In this document: positions 26,001-38,000 of the stretch, piece by piece
How the letters are laid out: the number at the start of each line of letters is the position of its first letter
How positions within the stretch are numbered: position 1 is the first letter of the stretch
DNA from: Salvator merianae
Lineage: Eukaryota; Chordata; Lepidosauria; Squamata; Teiidae
Assembly (NCBI GenBank): GCA_003586115.2
Contig: QVOM02000034.1
Location: forward strand, 10,692,073-10,756,072
Reading direction: 5' to 3'
DNA: 64,000 bases
The notes under the pieces: model-generated
What the model was told of the DNA's origin: nothing
Database searches by the model: none
Seen by the model: only the letters and a program-made list of their open reading frames with translations
Made by a program: the position numbers and the translations under genes

Positions 26001-29000
26001 TTGTGATGCTATGATTAAAGATTAATTTGCTCGGCAATTTTTGTAAGCTGCTTTAAAATCTTATTGGAAATACAAATGGGGACAGAAATATTTTAGAGAA
26101 AGCCAGGTCCTGAACTGTGGTCATTTTTTTTTTTAAATGTATAGCTTATCTATTTATTCAATTTATATACTATGGATTTCTGGAGGCTTTACATGGTTTA
26201 CAAGGAAAAAAGAAACAAAACTCCCAACATTACAGATAAAAATAAACAGTGGTCATCCAATTTGAACACTGTTGAAAGGAGATGTGAAAAAGTGTGTTTT
26301 TAGTAGTTTTTTTTTTTTTAAAGACCTCAGTGATAGAGCTGCTTGAATTTCCACTGGTAGAGCATTCCAGAGAGAAGGGGCTGCAACCAAAAACTGTCTT
26401 TCTGGCCCTGATTCCAGGTACTGCATAAGGGCCAGATACTCTGAGATCTAGCAGATTGGATACTGTCTGGGTACTGTCTGGGTGGGAGAGATGGTCTCAG
26501 ACATATCCAGGAGCTGAACCTAGAAACAAACAGGCAACCAATGCAGGAACCGTTACCTAGTCATATTTTCTGTGGTTGATTAGCAGGTGGGTCACCCTAC
26601 ATTTTGGACCAAGTTGTCTTCAATTTCCATCTGTTCCAAGTACATTCAATTGTTAAATCTCAATACTGAGATTCATAGCAAAGTATGCAGAACTATAAAT
26701 AAATCATTTCATTGGGAATCACCTGTGGCAATGACATAAAACAGCTCATTATGATTTACCCAGAAGCAACATTATCACAAATTCTTCAGCTTTCAGCATC
26801 TACACCAGTGGTGGCCAGTGTGGGTGAGTACAGACGGAAGCCCCTCACCTTGCTGAAAGCCAGTTTGTGACCTCTGGCATCCACGTGCTGATCACCACTT
26901 ACTTACACCATTCTGTTTGAAGTTCCCTAGACCGAATTTCAGATTTATTCATTTAAATAGGAAATATGATGCCTGAAATATATAGCAGATGTTAAAGGAG
27001 AATGTTGTAAAAGATAATTTGTTGAAGTTACTGAGTTTGTTGGGTTGGTTCTTTTAATAATTTTATGTTAGTATTTTAATTTGTGGTATTACTTCAATAT
27101 CATTCTGAATTGCTAGTAGATTTTATTTTTAATAGTTATCACTCACTCACTCACTCACTCACTCATTCATTCTTACCTATCTATCGATTCACCTATCTGC
27201 TCTTTATACCAGTTCCCTTTCACTTTCTAGCATGATTAAAAGACAAAAATCTAGAAGACAGAATTAGGATCAGATCTAATTATCCATGGTTGAATTTCAC
27301 TAAGGGCCTTTTTCCGCTTTCCACCATGGAATGTTCAATTGCGAACATTCCACAGTGGAACAGTCCCCGTGATGTGGCGACCACTCACACTGTGAGGGTT
27401 GAAACATCCCGGAAATGGGCTTCCGGCACTCGTAGTGTGAATGCTGACTGCTCCGCCATGACAGTGGCTGGGGAAACATCAGGCTGCTACCATGGCGACT
27501 GGGGATGCAGTGTGCAGTCTTTGCACCTGGAAGTAGGTGCAAACACTGTGTACTGAGAACAGTTCAGCTGCTCCCAGTACAGCTGTAGAGCACAATTTTG
27601 TGCTCCACAGCTAGTCTGAATCAGGAGCAGTTGTAGCCACTTCCAGTTGCTTGAGCCTCCATGAAATGAGGACACACTTCATTAGTGAGAATGCAGATGC
27701 TCACTAGTGAGAAATGTGAACAGGTCCAATGTTCCATTTCAGTCCAATCTTTAAGGATTGATCTTGACTCACTCTCATCATCTTCGCATTCACTGCCACA
27801 CGGAAAAAACTAGAATAGTGTACAGTATTTCATTTCGAAACACTATGGAGGAAGACAGCAAATTTTGAATATATCTTCCATATTCAGTGGAGCACCATCT
27901 GTTTCTGTGTATAAAGATATATTGCAGCTTTGGTCTTTTACAATCCATAAGCTTTCCCTCTGTATATACTGTACTTCTACCTCTGCCTATTGTTAGCTGA
28001 AGGAAATAATGATCAATTTGGCTTCTTCTACAGCGTAAGTCCTTCTCAAGGACTCAAAAACAAAAAAAAAAACCCTCCCAAACCCTGCAGCAATTCCAAA
28101 CTTATTCACTCTAAAGTGATTATATTAAGCAATTGTTTTGGAATAAAGTGAGCTGTAGGCTATAACCTTGTCCTCTTAAGTTGTTAACAGCCTGACCCAT
28201 GATCCTGTTAAGATGAAGTACATGAAGTGAAACTGTTGTTTTAACCTTTTTCTCCCCCAGACTGTGGATTGTGCTACAGAAGTAGTGCGGATTGCAATTT
28301 TAAGTGTATTGTGATGAAAAAATTCTGATTATCAATAGAATGGAACTCCCTGCTTCTCTTTTCTTTGGGCCATCTTAGGATTTATTTTGAGACAGAGCAT
28401 AAAGAAGAGGTTGATTGCTTGATAGTTATAGCTTATCTTGCAGATGTTCTCATTTATTTTGAGAACTCTTCTGATAATTATTACTGATTATTACTCCATC
28501 TTTGTGGTGCCAGGGCTCAGCAATTCCAGTGATTCTGACAACAACACTGGCAGGAGCACAAACTCATTGTTAGGTTCAGCGACGGTCCGTGCCTTTAAGC
28601 GCGGGTGTTCGCTCCCATGCCATCGCCGTTCGCGGGGCCACCGGGCCTCCGTACTGACGCAGCTGCGTCAGTACGGAGGTCCGGTGGCCCCGCGAACGGC
28701 GATGGTGTGGGAGCGAACACCCGCTCTTAAAGGCATGGACTGCCGCTGGTCAGGTTGCTGTTGCTGCTGTTCTCAAAAGGAGGAAGGGTGAAGCTAAGGA
28801 GGCAGGAGAGTTGCAGTCCACTTAGGATCTTCAGAACTGAACCTTGTGAAGATTCTATGGTAAGCTCAGCTATACAAAGGGACCAAATCCCACCAGGTAT
28901 TGCCTTAGGGGGATCAGAACATGCAAAGCCCCCTGGGAGTTACAAAAGATTTATTGCTCAGTTCCACAGAAATTGACCCATGAAGTTCATACTTCATATA

Positions 29001-32000
29001 CAGCATGGGCATAATCCTGAATCCCTGCCATATACGATCTGTCTCTATTGTACATAGAAGATTATGTACATGGTACTCAAACCAGAATTGAAACATCCAT
29101 GAGGAAGAAAGAGAGAGTGAGCTCAGGCTCTAAGCTACTGAATGTGTTGGGACACCATTTATTTTGCTCTTACAGGGCAGCCTTATTTGTTTTTTTGTTA
29201 ATGTCCATGACAAGCATAGCCCCACAAAAGGAATCTTTCCAATGAGAGAAACAGGCGACTACATTATTTTGTTTTGCAGACTCCAGCTGGCCTCTGTCCA
29301 TAGAGATCACATCAAAATACAATCTTCCGTGCAGGACCCACTGTATTCCTGACATAATTTGCTGGTTTTGCAAAGTGGATTTTACTCACTTCTAGTCCTG
29401 TTTTTCCTAATTTGTCTGGCTTTCTGTTTTGGTGTGAATGCCTGGAAAGAGCTTTCCCAGGGAAGAGAAAGAAGTTTTCACTTTTTCCTGAACTAGCCAA
29501 TCACAGTGCTTTATCTGAGACAATGGATCTATGTAGCAGCAGCACTGAGGGAGACATGATCCTTCTCAGCTATTAGCAGCTCCTCTGAACTGAAGAAGTT
29601 CAAAGCTGTGGCACTAATTTTGTGAACTGAAGACTAAGCAAGAAAGCCCGGAATTCCTTCCAATTTCTCCCCCCTGCCTTGTTTTATTTTACTTCTATTA
29701 AGGCTCACCCTCATACATGGAACAGGAAACAGTGTGATCTGGTAGCTGTTGCCTCCTCTGAGGCCTAGAAGGGTCAGTGCTGAAGTGCTTCTTTTATGGA
29801 CTGAACAACGAGAAAGCAGGTTCTGAATGCCTTCCAACCTTCATGTATAAACTAATCAGTGTTTCTCTGCACAGGTGCAGACACAGGCATAAATGCTTCA
29901 GTAAAAACCCTCTTGAGGTGCAGAATCCATTTAGCATCAGTGGCCATTTCCTGTCCCTTGTGTTAGGAGGAGCCTAAAAGATGTAAGATGTAAAATGAAA
30001 CCAGGCAGGGAGAAAAAACTGGGAGGAGGGATCTGTATAGAAAGCTAGTTAAGCCTGCATTCACACCCAAGTTTTAATCCAGTTTTAGTCCACCTTCAGA
30101 GTGAATGAGAGGCCATTAGCATAAGTGACTGGTCATTTTCTTTCCTCATTATCTAGCTCAAAGGTGGATTTTTCCAAGTTAGATAATGCTGAAAGGAAAC
30201 AACTGGTCACTTTGCTGGTGTGTTATTTCACTCTGAAAATGGACTGAGGCTGAATTAAAACTTAGGTATGAATGCAACTGTTGAAAAACAGTGTACTGTC
30301 ATGAGTGATCCTTCCTTCTTCCCTCTTCCTTTCCTACAGTAGGTAGAGGGTTTCTTGCCTACTCCCACTGGCGTAGCGAGAGGGGGGCGGGGGGGGCGGA
30401 GCGCCCCGGGCGGCGCGTTTTCCGGGGCGTCCGGCCCATTGAAGCCAAGGCCCCGCCCACCGGCGCCCTCGCTCTCCGCCCCGGGCGCCCGCGCTCGTCG
30501 CCCCGGGCGGCCTGCCCAGCGGCGGCCACACTCGTCGCCCCGGCCCGCCCGGCGACAGACGTGCTCGTCGCTTTGTCGCCCTGCGGCGGCTGGGCTCGTC
30601 GCCCGGCCTGCCGGCGTGCGTGTGGGCGGAGCCAGCGAGCGCGCATGCGCGCAGGCAGGGCCATCGAGGCCGCCGCCGGGCAGGCCTGGGCGAGGAGCGA
30701 GGCCGCCGCCGGGCGGGTCGGGTCGGGGAGCGCGATCCCCGCCGGGCGGGCCGGGGCGACGAGCGAGGGCGCCGCCGGGCGGGCCGGGGCGCGGCCGGCG
30801 CCGGGCGGGCCGGGGCGAGGAGCGCGGTCGGGTCGCGGCGAGGAGCGAGGCCGCCGCCGGGCGGGTCGGGGAGCGCGATCCCCGCCGGGCGGGCCGGGGC
30901 GACGAGCGAGGGCACCGCCGGGCGGGCCGGGGTGAGGAGCGCGGTCGGGTCGCGGCGAGGAGCGAGGCCGCCGCCGGGCGGGTCGGGGAGCGCGATCCCC
31001 GCCGGGCGGGTCGCGGCGAGGAGCGCGATCCCCGCCGGGCGGGCCGGGGCGAGGAGCGCGATCGCCGCCGGGCGGGCCGGGGCGAGGAGCGAGGCCGCCG
31101 CCGGGCGGGTCGGGTCGAGGAGCGCGATCCCCGCCGGGCGGGCCGGGGCGACGAGCGAGGCCGCCGCCGGGCGGGCCGGGGCGAGGAGCGCGGTCGGGTC
31201 GCGGCGAGGAGCGAGGCCGCCGCCGGGCGGGTCGGGGAGCGCGCTCCCCGCCGGGCGGGTCGCGGCGAGGAGCGCGATCCCCGCCGGGCGGGCCGGGGCG
31301 AGGAGCGCGATCGCCGCCGGGCGGGCCGGGGCGAGGAGCGAGGCCGCCGCCGGGCGGGTCGGGTCGAGGAGCGCGATCCCCGCCGGGCGGGCCGGGGCGA
31401 GGAGCGAGGCCGCCGCCGGGCGGGTCGGGTCGATGAGCGCGATCCCCGCCGGGCGGGCCGGGGCGAGGAGCGAGGCCGCCGCTGGCCGGGGCGACGAACG
31501 GGGCATGCGCGCTCGCTGGCCCCGCCCACACGCATGCGCAGTCGCTGGCCCCGCCCACGCGCGTGCGCAGTCGCTGGCCCCGCCCACGCGCGTGCGCAGT
31601 CGCTGGCCCCGCCCACGCGCGTGCGCAGTCGCTGGCCCCGCCCCTAGCCCCGGGCGTCAAAATGGCGAGTAGCCCCGGGTGGCAAAGCGGCTCGCTACGC
31701 CACTGCCTACTCCTTTAAGCTCTGCAACAACATGGGTGCTGTCTGCCTGATTTACTCAATCCTTGGATTGGTTTCTGACTGCCTTCCTCTTTTTAAATAT
31801 AGCACATTTTTTCCCCCACAGGCTTCATTTTCTGTGTGTATGTATGTGTATGAGAGGGAGGATTTCCCTTCCCTCTAAGAAAGCAGACATTCAGAAATCT
31901 TTTCTGAACTTGGATATATTTTATTGCTGCCTCCCCATTGAGTCATTTTCTTTTTGAGTGAGTTGCTGCATTTTTTCTGTCTTCCATTTGAGTGCTTCAA

Positions 32001-35000
32001 TGGATCTCCTAAGCTCTGTATGTGCGTGTTACCATGCAAGCACTGAAGCGTTTAGTCAGATAGAGCATTGAATGGGCTTTCACAGAAGTAAACTCAGATT
32101 TGTTTTCTCTTTGGGGCTTTAAGGATCCAAGATGCCTCTCTGCCTGTCTTTATCTCTGGGACAGTGTAGAAGAAGAGAGCAGGAAGAGTGAGTAGAAATG
32201 CAAACTGATCCTCAGTGGCTTGGGAAGGTTGTAGGCAAAGAGGAGAGAAAGCAAGAAGGTGGCAGTGTCCAACATGTGCCAAGAGCCAGTCTTGGAATGC
32301 TGTAGCTTCTTGTGCAATTCTGTAGTTTCCTATGCAGATATTGCAGTGCATACCTGCTTATCTGCACATGTGCCATTCTGTACTGGTGCAAACAACTCTT
32401 CCCCCAAAAAACTTGCCCAAAGATCTACAGAGAGAAGTATCAATTAGCTTCCAGAGCCTGAAAGGGATAGGCAGGACGGGTGGTGACAAGATGGGCTATG
32501 AAAATTGGTTCAGCACAGGAAAATGGAGGCGTACAGTCAAGACATTGTACACCTAGCGTGTACTATGCACTGTGCACTCTGATTGTGGACAGCCAATCAG
32601 CAGACTAAGCACTGCTTATGATTTAAGACTTGTGTGTAAGCCCTATCCATAGCCTTACAACAGCAGAAGGAGGAATGGTGCTGGCAGCAGCTAAAAATTC
32701 CACTATATGGGGGGGCATTCAAAATAAAGACTTCCCAGAGCTGAAATCAGAAATATTTTTTCACAGAATGACTTGTCATACAGCAGGAACAGTCAGGGGG
32801 TGAACCCAATGCTCACAACTATAGCAAGAGATGCTACTTGCTGGACACTAGGGAGCTAGAAATGTCACATTTTCTCAGGTGCAAACTCTGTAGCAATCCA
32901 GCATTTCTAAGAGTCTTATAATGGAAGTGAAACCTGTTAGAAAGATCTAGTAATTGGACTCTGGAGAACAAAAGGGGGATAGCCAAGATAATCTTTTGGG
33001 AATGCATTTATCCTCCTCCCTCTTTCAGATTACATGTGATTACAAGTAACAAAAATAAATTTGTTTAAAAGATTTAATGGCAGAGTTGTAGTAGTTAACA
33101 TGGATTAGAGAAATGTACCAATAACTAAAAGACAACGCCTCTCCTCAAATGCTGTTTCTTCCCTTGCTTCCCTCTTCTCTGACAACTGTGACCAACCACC
33201 AGAGGCTATAACTACTGTTGAGCAAGTTGGTTTTTTGGTTTTTGAGAAAGCAAAAAGGGGGTTCATTTGGAATATAGTCCTGGATACTAAGCTTGGTGTT
33301 TCTGTACTATTGCACCCTATGAATTGTAGCAATATGTTCTATTCTGTGTATGACCTCTAGGGGTCTCACTACTTCTGTGTGGGTACCACAGTGATGTTGC
33401 AATTTGTTGGTAGCAGTAAAGAGGGAGGCTGCATGGTAATGGCAGTTTATACCTCATGTAATAAAGTATCTGAGTGTGAAGTATCATACAGAAGAACTAA
33501 CTAACTGAACATGTATGTTTTTTGGACTCAGGCTGTGTGTGGTATTAGGGATCCATTCTGCTACCTTGGCCAGGGGGGCATTCCACTCTTGCCCCCCTCA
33601 TTTTCTTTCTTTCTTTCTTTCTTTCTTTCTTAGCCGGATGCAAGATATTATCTTAAATCTTAAATATCTTAAGATATTATATTAAATGTGAAAGAAGATA
33701 CTCATATATAGCATGGACAATGCATGACCTCCCTCCTTTCATTTAAATGTGGGACAAAAACAGCAACAATTTGGAGGAAAAGTAAACATGCATCTGCAGA
33801 AATGTAATGGCTGTTTGAAGCATGGCTGTATGCATTGGAAATTATGTGAGAAAAAATCCACATCATGAGAATAGAAAGGGGGAAAGGAAAGAAACACAGA
33901 ACATAGGATGCAGTTTCACATCCAGTAAGCTATCAGTCCATCTATGACAGGGAAGGATTTGCCTGTCCTCCACCTTGTAGGGCCTTAGATAGGAATCTTT
34001 CTCAGCCTGAACATGAGATTCTGAGTCTGATTTTTTCTTAAAAAAATCTTAGATCAATTAATTTCAGCAGCGTTACGAGTTTTTGTTTTTGGATGGAAAG
34101 GTTTAACAAAATGGACTATGCAAACTGGTATAAGTATATCATCGATCAAAGAAATTTCAAATAATAGATGAAATAAAAGAAGAATATAATTTACAAGGTA
34201 GAAAAAGAGAAATAAAATAGAAATTGATGAAAGTGGAAGAATATTTGAGAACAAACCCAGAGTCTACGGTCATGTTCCAAAAATTTAAAAGAGTCTTTCA
34301 ATAAATAACAAAACTTAGGATTCCAGCATGAACTGAGGGAGGGGTGGAAGGGTTATATGTCATGTATAAGTGAAAAATAGATGTATATGTATTTTGAATA
34401 AAAATTGAAATTAAAAAAATATTCTGATTTGATTTAATATTTGTACTTTGTTTTTCTGCAAAGTTCGAAGCACCTTGTAATATGGGCAGAAAGAGGACAA
34501 ACCCATGACCATTATTTACTAAATACAACCATCTACAAGCAGCTTTACAGCATTATTAAAACTAAAAGTTTGTTGGGTGGATCTTCTGGGTTTTTTGAGA
34601 GTTTGTCGGGCACTTGGTGTATGGCTGGTTTAGCTGCTCAAGAGAGTTGGTTTCTCAGTTAGCTTGAGCTGGAGAATGGTCTAAAGCAGGAGGGCCTTGA
34701 ATGCGTGGTCTAGGGAGGAGGCACTTCCAGTTGCTGCTGATTCAGAGGAGCTGGGAGGACACACATTCCTCAGCTGGGAGAAGCAAGGTCAGTTTGAATG
34801 GCCCATATACCTAATGGCATGTGATTTATAAATAATAAAAAGTAAAAGTCAAGAAGGTAGATAGCTAACAGGGGAAAGGGGGCTTTCCAGTGTTTTGCAT
34901 CGAGTGTTATATGTATGACCATCCAGGGCTGCCAGGTAATCAGTCAGACTAATTATCCTAGACATAGAAAAAGCCCCCCCCCCGCCAAAAGCCAAATGTC

Positions 35001-38000
35001 TCTGATTAGTTGGCTGATTTTAGCCAAAGTTGGCAGCTCTATGACCATCTGCTTGCTGGGCAGAATTGGTAGGTGCTCGATGCCATGAGCTCCTGGTTCT
35101 CAGGGCATGGGTTTCTTCCCTTGAAGTCAAGATAGCTGACCCGGAGAAGCAGAGTGAGAGAGATAGGCATGAGGATAGAGTCTTTAGGGATGCAGTAGAA
35201 GCATCCCACTCCATGGTGGGCAGTCCTCCAGTTGCCTTGGAAAGTGGACAGCTCAGGCAGGGAGGACATCAGGCTGAGGAAGAGGGACAGACTCCTTTAG
35301 TTAGGACCTCTTTCTTAAAGTATTGTCTATATTCTCTTGCACCAAGTATACTTCTCCATAGGGGGAGGGAGGGGGGCTTTTTATAGTGGGTAATTCAATT
35401 ATTAGAGATATAGAGAGACGGGTATATGATGGGTATGTTGACTACATAGTGACTTGCTTGTCGGGTACAAAGTTTGCAGACATCATGTGACATCATGGAC
35501 ATTGGTAGACAGTATTGGGGAGGAGACAGCGGCCACAGTACATGTCAGTATCAATGACACTGGGAAGGCTAAGGTAGAAGACTGAAACCCAGGACCTCCA
35601 AAGTTGTATTTTCAGAAACGCTATCTGTTCCATCTGCAGGGCAAGCTAGACAGGTAGAGCTCAGGGGCTTCAATGCATGGATGAGACATGGTGTTGAGAA
35701 GAAGGATTTAGACTTGTTAGGAACTGGGGAATCTTTTGGGACCAGCCAAATGTGTACAAAAGGGATGGTTTGCACTAGAAGCAAGATGGAACCTGACTGC
35801 TGGGGCTTAATGTTAAAAAGGTTGCAGAGCAGCCTTTAAACTGATCTGTGTGGGAAAGCTGACAGGTTCAAGAAAGTGCACATTGAGTGAGGAGGGTTGA
35901 ATTTATGCACTGGTCTGGGGCTAGTAGGGAACTAGTCAATAACATGCAAGCAGAAAGGTGTAAGAAGCAGTCTAAGAATTCACATGGTTTTACAGGACTG
36001 AGCTTACACCAGAGGAGTGCATACAAATGTCGACATGAAACTGCCAGAAGCCTCTAGGCCAAGATAGGGAAGCCAGAGTGTTTAGTGAGGGATAATAAAT
36101 TTGATATTATAGGCATAACTGAAACGTGGTGGACTGATGATAACAAATGGGATAACGAGATATCAGTTTACAAAATGTGCAAGAAGGACAGGAAAGAATG
36201 AATTAAGATGGTGTAGCTTTGCACATTAAAATAGGGATAAATCTTATCAATTGAAATGTTTAGGTGAATCAGACCCATCCACAGAGGTGTTGCAGGTAAG
36301 AATATCAGGCCAAAAGCAAGCTCAATATTAGGAACATTCTATTGCCCTCCTAACCAAATTCCTGAAGGAGATCAGCATTTGGATACTGAGATCAAGGAGG
36401 CATCCAAAAAAGAAAGGGTAGTTATGATGTGGGACCTCAAATACACTCACCTAGACTGGGTGAACTCTTATTCAACTCATGACAAGAGAGAGGGAGGGAG
36501 AGGGAGGAAGGGAAGGGAAGGGAAGGGAAGGGAAGGGAAGGGAAGGGAAGGGAAGGAAGGAAGGAAGGAAGGAAGGCAAGCAGGCAGGCAGGAAGGAAGG
36601 AAGGAAGGAGAATTATTAGACATGCTAAATGATTGTTCCTTAGAGCAGATGGTTCTGGAACCAACCAGTGGAAAGGCCATCCTAGATTTGATCCAAAGTA
36701 ATGTTTAGGATCTGGCACAAGATGTCACTGTGACAGATCCAATAAGGAACAGTGACCACAATATGATAACATTCAACTTAAATATGAATAGCAAGTTGCT
36801 GATTAAATGTAATGCAGAGGCCTTAAACTTCCATAGAGGAAACTTTCCCAAAATGAGGAAACTAGTAAAAAGGAAACTGAGTCCAATCATGCCAAAATGC
36901 ATGGAGACTATTTATAAATACAATAATGGAAGTTCAATTAGAATGCATACTTAAAAAGAAAGAAAGAGCACTGCCAAGTCCAAGACGGCACCAGGGTGGC
37001 TTACAAGTGCGCTAAGGGAAGTCATTAAAAGCGAGAAAAGCTCATTTAGAAAACAGAATGCTGTTCTGTTGAGGAGAACAGAAAGGAACATAAATTCTGG
37101 CACAACAAATGTAAGGCAGCAATCAGGAATGCTAAGAAGAATTTGAGGAGCACATTGCTAAAAGCATCAAAAGAAATAACTTATTTAAGTACATCAGAAG
37201 TAGGAATCCAACCAAAAAAGCAGTAGGATCATTAGATGACAATGGACAAAAAAGGGACAATTAAAGAGGACACAGAGATTGTCATGAAGAATGAATTCTT
37301 TGCCTCTGTTTTCACTAAGAAAGACAGAGGGCATATGCCTGCAGCTGAGCCTATCTTTTCAGGGAGGTAGTCAATAATTAAATTGGATAGAGGTAAACAA
37401 AGAGGAAGTCCTCACATGTCTTAATAAACTAAACTCTAACAAATCACTGGGACCAGATGGCATTCATCCAAGAGTTCTTAAAGAACTCGAATATGAAATT
37501 GCTGATCTTCTAGCAAAAATATATATAATCATTTCCTAAGATCAGGCTCTGTGCCTGAAGACTGGTGGATAGCAAAAATAACACCAATCTTCAAAAAAGA
37601 TCCAGGAGTGACCCAGGATCATTAGTTTCAGGTAAAGTGATGGGAGCGATTCAAAGACAAAATGAGTGCACACATAGAGGAGCAAGCATTGCTGAAGGAA
37701 AATCAGCATGGCTTCTCCAAAGATAAATGATGCCTTACTAACTCCTTCGAGAGTGTTAGGGAGCTTGTGGATAAAGACGATCCAGTTGACATTGTCTATG
37801 GCTTTTGAATAAAGTCATTAGTCATGTAATAAGAGGACAGGTCCTGTCCCGGATTAGTAACTGGTCAAAGGATAGGAAACAGAGAGTAGTAATAAAAGGA
37901 CTATTCTCAGAGTGGAGGGAAGTAAAAAGTGGGGTCTGCTAAGGTTCAGTATTGGGATCTGTGCTTTTCAATTTACCCAGAGGGACCTCTTGACATTGGG

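Larger units (their letters stand above)
30366..31705. mobile_element. GC-rich hAT-type element containing a minisatellite, 1340 bp
   Basis: Ends are CACTGGCGTAGCGAG on the left and, read inward, CAGTGGCGTAGCGAG on the right. CCTACTCC is duplicated exactly at 30358-30365 and 31706-31713. This 8-bp duplication and the CAGTGGCG terminus fit a non-autonomous hAT transposon. Inside are a GC-rich tandem array (about 30665-31490) and, near each end, inverted copies of a GTGGGCGG(A/G)GCCAGCGAGC block. No transposase is encoded. It lies in CIMIP1 intron 1. Confidence 0.9.

Noticed and set aside
28438..28791. 117-codon plus-strand frame
   Set aside because: Mostly formed by the palindromic MITE at 28577-28748.
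30665..31490. CRISPR-like array of repeats
   Set aside because: No unique spacers; monomers are contiguous and variable. This is a eukaryotic minisatellite.
30255..31672. Five long overlapping reading frames (350-453 codons) on both strands, rich in Arg, Pro, Ala and Gly
   Set aside because: They come from a GC-rich minisatellite whose unit is a multiple of three, so all frames stay open. No domain, no splice context, and the block is bounded by a transposon target duplication.
36379..36708. 109-codon plus-strand frame with a Gly/Arg/Lys-rich middle
   Set aside because: The middle is a (GGGAA)n microsatellite inside a decayed CR1.
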